Positions 60,758 to 64,000 of a stretch of 64,000 bases of DNA are shown here, one piece after another. Made by a program: the position numbers and the translations under genes. Below the pieces are notes generated by a model. It was not told where the DNA came from, did no database searches, and worked only from the letters and a program-made list of their open reading frames with translations. Positions within the stretch are counted from its first letter, which is position 1, and every line of letters begins with the position of its first letter. The DNA comes from JAMXLJ01 sp036558745 (GTDB lineage Bacteria > Actinomycetota > Acidimicrobiia > IMCC26256 > JAMXLJ01), in contig DATBEZ010000091.1 of assembly GCA_036558745.1 (NCBI GenBank), positions 1 to 64,000 on the forward strand, written 5' to 3'.

Positions 60758-61219
60758 TTACTGCGCGACACGACGTACAGGCCAGACGTAGGGGAGGGCG
60801 GGGTCCGCGTCGGCGAATCGCGTGGCGTAGGTCGGGTCCTTGCGCGCGAGTGCAGACCGGTGGCTGCGATGGAACGACCGGTCCCCGAGCCACGCCGGGA
60901 GCGCGCCGGCGGTCGTGAGCTGCCGCTGCGTGCGCACGTCTTCGATGCCGAGCGTGTGGACCTCGTCGAGGATCTTCGCCTCGCACGTATCGGCATGGCC
61001 GCGGCGCTTCCACTCACGGCAGACCTCGATGCCGTAGCGCCCGAGTGCCTCTTCGTAGCCGCGCCACATCAGGACTGCCGGGTGGTGACGCCATCCGTAG
61101 CCAGGGCGCGTGATCGCTCGCAGCACCTGTAGCGTCTCGACGCGCTGCTTGCCGAGTCGCCGGTCGTCGAGTGCTCGCGCGCTCTTCGTGAAGTCGCGGT
61201 ACGGAAGGAACGTCTGCAT
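60758..61219 (-). CDS. MSMEG_6728/TIGR02328-family protein
   Basis: A 153-residue protein beginning MQTFLPYRDFTKSARALDDR, then RLGKQRVETLQVLRAITRPG, YGWRHHPAVLMWRGYEEALG. This matches the MSMEG_6728 family, annotated by relation to pyrimidine-dimer DNA glycosylase/endonuclease V. A role in DNA repair is possible but unproven. It lies 41 bases after the B12-regulator gene on the same strand. Confidence 0.82.
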   Translation of the reverse strand: MQTFLPYRDFTKSARALDDRRLGKQRVETLQVLRAITRPGYGWRHHPAVLMWRGYEEALGRYGIEVCREWKRRGHADTCEAKILDEVHTLGIEDVRTQRQLTTAGALPAWLGDRSFHRSHRSALARKDPTYATRFADADPALPYVWPVRRVAQ

Positions 61220-61260
61220 GCCGATGTCTCTATTCCTCGCGCACGCCGCTGTTCCACACG

Positions 61261-62103
61261 TCAGGACCTCTTTCTCGTCGATGGTTCGAGCAGTGCGATG
61301 ACGCCCACGCCATCGGCCGCCCAGCCGTCGGCACCCATCGCGCGTGCCGATCGCTCGTCGCGGACCGCCGGACCACCGACCAGAACCGGGACGTCGGGGA
61401 CAGCACGATGGACCGCGCGCACCACGGCACGCACGGACCGTTCGTTTCCACCACTGCCCACACTCACCCCGACCGCGACGAGCGCGTCCGCCGCGCGTGC
61501 CGCGCTCACGAAGGAGTCCAAGGGCGTGTTCGCGCCGTGGTCGATGACCGCGTAGCCCTCACCGCGGAGCAGGTCGGCGAGGATCGCCGTGGGAAGTGCA
61601 TGCTCGTCGCCCGGTGCAGCGCCCAACACGATCGTGCCGCGACGACGCCCGCGACGCACGAACCTCGGCCCGAGGCGGCCGACGAGCCTGCTCGCGACGG
61701 CCGAGGCGCGGTGCTCTTCGGCGACGGTGATGGTGCCGTCGGCCCATCGGTCGCCGACCTCGCGCAATGCGGGTGCGAGCGCCCCGAGATAGAAGTCGGG
61801 CGGCTGCGAGCCGGACGTGAGCGCGCTCTCGACGACGCCCCACGCGCCCGGCTCGTCGCCCGCGAGCAGCCGGGTCAGCAGCCGTTCGCGGTAGCGCGAG
61901 AGCTTCGGCTCACCCTTTCGGCCGCGGGGCGCGCCGCTCTCTCGCGCCAGCACCGCGAGGTCTGCCGGGCGGACCGTCCACCTCCCGTTGACCTGGCGTG
62001 CCGGGAGCCGGCCGAGACGCACGTAGCGGTAGGCGGTCATGTAGTGCACGCCGAGACGCTCGGCCGCCTCCTCGAGCGACAGCACCCGCTCCCTGTTCGG
62101 CAT
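61261..62103 (-). CDS. CarH-like B12-binding photoreceptor regulator
   Basis: A 280-residue regulator. Residues 6-52 form an excisionase/MerR-like HTH (LSLEEAAERLGVHYMTAYRY). Residues ~70-145 are a helical cobalamin cap with the CarH signature W-x9-EH (W120 to H131). Residues 155-275 are a B12-binding Rossmann domain with D166-E-H168 for cobalt and GVSVGSGG/VLVGGPAV. CarH proteins use adenosylcobalamin to repress carotenoid genes in the dark. It is divergent from crtYc/crtYd. The usual Gly after D-x-H-x-x is Pro. Confidence 0.85.
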   Translation of the reverse strand: MPNRERVLSLEEAAERLGVHYMTAYRYVRLGRLPARQVNGRWTVRPADLAVLARESGAPRGRKGEPKLSRYRERLLTRLLAGDEPGAWGVVESALTSGSQPPDFYLGALAPALREVGDRWADGTITVAEEHRASAVASRLVGRLGPRFVRRGRRRGTIVLGAAPGDEHALPTAILADLLRGEGYAVIDHGANTPLDSFVSAARAADALVAVGVSVGSGGNERSVRAVVRAVHRAVPDVPVLVGGPAVRDERSARAMGADGWAADGVGVIALLEPSTRKRS

Positions 62104-62137
62104 CCGACTCCGTTCCCCGGGACGGCGCACGGTAGCA

Positions 62138-62151
62138 TTTATCGCTAAACT
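62138..62151. promoter_or_regulatory. Divergent carotenoid promoter/operator
   Basis: TTTA-TCGC-TAAA (62138-62149) is an inverted repeat in the only AT-rich patch between the CarH-like gene and crtYc. TAAACT (62146-62151) may serve as -10 for crtYc. CarH-type repressors bind such regions. Confidence 0.45.
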
Positions 62152-62175
62152 ACTCGCGCATCCCCCGGAGGGCCC

Positions 62176-62502
62176 ATGGATCGGTTCCAGTACCTCGCGC
62201 TGATGGCTATGTGCCTCGCGGTGACGCTGCCGCTGGAGCTCGTCCTCGGCGCACGCGTCTACCGCAGGCCGGGCCGGATGCTGCGCGCGGTCGTCCCGGC
62301 GGTCGTGGTGTTCGCGGCGTGGGACGCGATCGCCATCGCTCGTGGTCAGTGGTGGTTCGTGGAGCGCTATCTCACCGGCTGGGACGTGCCGTTCCGCATT
62401 CCCGTCGAGGAGATCGTCTTCTTCGTCGTCGTCCCCCTGTGCGGATTGCTGACGTACGAGGTCGTCGGCCGCGGGCTCGACCGGGCGAGACGCCGTGCCT
62501 GA
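62176..62502 (+). CDS. crtYc: Lycopene cyclase subunit, CrtYc-like
   Basis: A 108-residue membrane protein with three helices: FQYLALMAMCLAVTLPLELV, AVVPAVVVFAAWDAIAIARG, VPFRIPVEEIVFFVVVPLCG. The (F/V)P-x-E-E motif (RIPVEEIVFF) is the signature of the heterodimeric CrtYc/CrtYd lycopene cyclases of actinobacteria. Together with the next gene it would cyclise lycopene ends to beta- or epsilon-rings. It overlaps crtYd by 8 bases and follows GGAGG. It is divergent from the CarH-like gene. Confidence 0.9.
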   Translation: MDRFQYLALMAMCLAVTLPLELVLGARVYRRPGRMLRAVVPAVVVFAAWDAIAIARGQWWFVERYLTGWDVPFRIPVEEIVFFVVVPLCGLLTYEVVGRGLDRARRRA

Positions 62503-62824
62503 GTACACCGTGACCGTCGTCCTTTCCGTGGTCGCGGTCGTCGCCCTCGAGGTCGCGGTCCTGCGGACCGGGCTGTTCCGGCGGGCCGCGTTCTGGATCA
62601 CGACCGCGATCTGCTTCGCGTTCCAGGTGCCGGTCGACGGCTGGCTCACGAAGCGGACCGACCCGATCGTCCGCTACCGCGACGCGGCGACGCTCGGCGT
62701 CCGCTTCCCCTGGTCGATCCCCGTCGAGGACTTCCTGTTCGGCTTCGCGCTGCTCGCGATGGTGCTGCTCCTCTGGGAGCATGCGGGCGCCAGGCGCGGC
62801 CGTGACGCGGTCGGTGCGCGGTGA
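62495..62824 (+). CDS. crtYd: Lycopene cyclase subunit, CrtYd-like
   Basis: A 109-residue membrane protein with helices VVLSVVAVVALEVAVLRTGL, AFWITTAICFAFQVPVDGWL and a third with WSIPVEDFLFGFALLAMVLL. IPVED is the CrtYd counterpart of the CrtYc motif. GTG at 62495 lies inside the end of crtYc; its stop overlaps the next start (GTGA). Confidence 0.9.
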   Translation: MPEYTVTVVLSVVAVVALEVAVLRTGLFRRAAFWITTAICFAFQVPVDGWLTKRTDPIVRYRDAATLGVRFPWSIPVEDFLFGFALLAMVLLLWEHAGARRGRDAVGAR

Positions 62825-63948
62825 GCGTCTGGTCGGTCGTGGTTCTCGCGGCGGGTTGGCTGGGCGGCTGGCTTCTCGCCGGGCGACGCCGGGACCTCGC
62901 GACCGACGCGGGTGGGCCGCCGGACGGGACGCGCCGGGTGTCGGTCGTCGTCCCGGCGCGTGACGAAGCACTCCGGCTCCCGCAGCTGCTCGCGTGTCTG
63001 CGCTCGGCGTCACCGGGCCCGGACGAGATCGTGGTCGTCGACGACGGATCGACCGACGCGACCGCGTCGCTCGCGCGCGCGGCCGGCGCGCGCGTGGTTT
63101 CGGTCGACGCGCCGGCGGGCTGGACCGGCAAGGCCTGGGCGTGCTGGTGCGGGGCGCGGGCCGCGACCGGCGAGGTGCTCGTGTTCCTCGACGCGGACAC
63201 CGAGCCGGGCCCCGGTGCGATCGCCGCGCTGGCGCGCGACGCCACGGAACGGAGCGCGATCGTCTCGGTGCAGCCGTGGCACCGGGTCGAGCGCGCGTAC
63301 GAACGTCTCTCCGCATGGTGCAACGTGGTCGCGGTCACCGGTGCGGGGACCGGGGACGCTCGTGCTCGGCGCTGGTGGCGGCGGCCGGTGGTGTTCGGAC
63401 CCGCAGTCGCCGTCGCGCGGGAGACGTACTTCGCGATCGGGGGTCACGCGGCGGTGCGCGGCGAGGTCGCCGAGGACCTCGCGCTCGCGCGTCGAGCGGA
63501 GACGCACGGCGTGCCCGTCGTCGCGCTCACGGGTGGCCGATCCCTGCGCTTCCGGATGTACCCCGAGGGTCCGGCCGGCCTCGTCGAGGGGTGGAGCAAG
63601 AACCTGCTGGCAGGCGCCGGCTCCTTAGCCCCGGCGCGCCTCGCGGTCGCGGTGGCGTGGATCACCGGCGCCCTCGCCGCGTCCACGTTCGTGACCGGCG
63701 GCGCCCCGTCGCTCGTGGCCGGCCGAGCGACTGCGGGGTCGCTGGCCGCGCTCGTCGCGTACCTCGCATATGCCGCGCAGGCGTTCGTGCTGATGCGTCG
63801 GGTCGGACGCTTCGGTGCCGGGACCGCGGTGTTCTTCGTCGTGCCGCTCGTCGCGTTCGTCGTCTTCTTCGCGCGTGCGGCGCTGCTCGTCGTGGCTCGA
63901 CGTCCCGTGAGTTGGCGCGGGCGTGTGGTTCCCGCAGGCCGGTCGTGA
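62821..63948 (+). CDS. GT2 glycosyltransferase, CrtQ-like
   Basis: A 375-residue membrane-associated GT2: one N-terminal helix, then VSVVVPARDEALRLPQLLAC, DEIVVVDDGSTDATASLARA, VLVFLDADTEPGPGAIAALA (DxD), GEVAEDLALARRAE (catalytic ED) and three or four C-terminal helices. It resembles CrtQ-type carotenoid glycosyltransferases, fitting its place after lycopene cyclase genes. The acceptor is an inference. GTGA overlaps on both ends. Confidence 0.87.
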   Translation: MSVWSVVVLAAGWLGGWLLAGRRRDLATDAGGPPDGTRRVSVVVPARDEALRLPQLLACLRSASPGPDEIVVVDDGSTDATASLARAAGARVVSVDAPAGWTGKAWACWCGARAATGEVLVFLDADTEPGPGAIAALARDATERSAIVSVQPWHRVERAYERLSAWCNVVAVTGAGTGDARARRWWRRPVVFGPAVAVARETYFAIGGHAAVRGEVAEDLALARRAETHGVPVVALTGGRSLRFRMYPEGPAGLVEGWSKNLLAGAGSLAPARLAVAVAWITGALAASTFVTGGAPSLVAGRATAGSLAALVAYLAYAAQAFVLMRRVGRFGAGTAVFFVVPLVAFVVFFARAALLVVARRPVSWRGRVVPAGRS

Positions 63949-64000
63949 AGGCGTCGCTCGTCACCGTCGGGCTCGACGCTTTGGCGTGGGCGCTGTGGGG
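63945..64000 (+). CDS. Next carotenoid-operon gene (partial)
   Basis: GTG at 63945 overlaps the glycosyltransferase stop and begins KASLVTVGLDALAWALWG before the window ends. Only 18 residues are visible; they look like a hydrophobic N-terminus. Identity cannot be given. Confidence 0.5.
   Translation, partial: MKASLVTVGLDALAWALW

Noticed and set aside
3027..62144. TTTATCG shared by the hsp20/merR and carH/crtYc intergenic regions
   Set aside because: Seven shared bases in two AT-rich promoter patches can arise by chance; the inverted-repeat geometry differs between the sites.
1..64000. CRISPR arrays, rRNA genes, insertion sequences or prophage genes
   Set aside because: No regularly spaced repeats, rRNA-like sequence, transposase, integrase or phage structural protein could be recognised on either strand.

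Overview
The window is high-GC DNA (about two thirds G+C by eye) with frequent GTG and TTG starts and many 4-bp stop/start overlaps. It carries an HspR-like MerR regulator, a deazaflavin (F420)-dependent nitroreductase-like protein, a remnant of a mycothiol-dependent maleylpyruvate isomerase-like protein, an MSMEG_6728-family protein, a heterodimeric CrtYc/CrtYd lycopene cyclase and an ECF sigma/zinc-finger anti-sigma pair. Together these point to an Actinomycetota chromosome, perhaps an Acidimicrobiia-type lineage; that placement is inference. No rRNA, complete tRNA, CRISPR array or recognisable transposase was found.

Region 1 (1-14.7 kb) is gene-poor and accessory-looking. It holds a SnoaL-like protein, a heat-shock operon (Hsp20, small protein, J-domain protein) divergent from a MerR regulator, small Cys/His-rich proteins, a STAS protein, a class III nucleotide cyclase, a PAS-GGDEF-EAL protein, a fatty-acyl desaturase, a VC0807-like membrane protein and a SnoaL-ankyrin fusion. 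Two 65-bp direct repeats that look like the 5' half of tRNA-Arg(CCU) lie 11.6 kb apart here.

Region 2 (14.7-31 kb) is denser: SDR, flavodoxin-like reductase, a Rieske-TPP enzyme fusion, a four-gene ArsR/SRPBCC operon, a DUF4331/TPR pair separated by a strong hairpin, and a nine-gene divergent cluster (22.8-30.8 kb). In that cluster two glycosyltransferase-like enzymes, a methyltransferase, a membrane-bound molybdopterin oxidoreductase and two membrane proteins face a two-component system and a sugar epimerase. Every junction inside each arm is a 4-bp overlap.

Region 3 (31-46 kb) mixes intact genes (sigma/anti-sigma, CPA2 antiporter, TetR, ClC channel, NhaA, a 1103-residue cyclase-ATPase-TPR protein) with gene remnants of SDR, flavin oxidoreductase, EamA, GNAT and sedolisin types.

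Region 4 (46-60.7 kb) looks catabolic: class III CoA-transferase, F420-type nitroreductase, D-aminoacylase-like enzyme, VOC protein, two tandem ACMSD-type amidohydrolases, TetR with a paired operator, SDR, EthD protein and hotdog-like protein. A second TetR is coupled to a GT1 glycosyltransferase, followed by an NAD(P)-binding DUF2867 protein.

Region 5 (60.7-64 kb) holds an MSMEG_6728-family protein and a CarH-like B12 photoreceptor regulator divergent from a carotenoid operon (crtYc, crtYd, glycosyltransferase, and a further gene cut by the window end).
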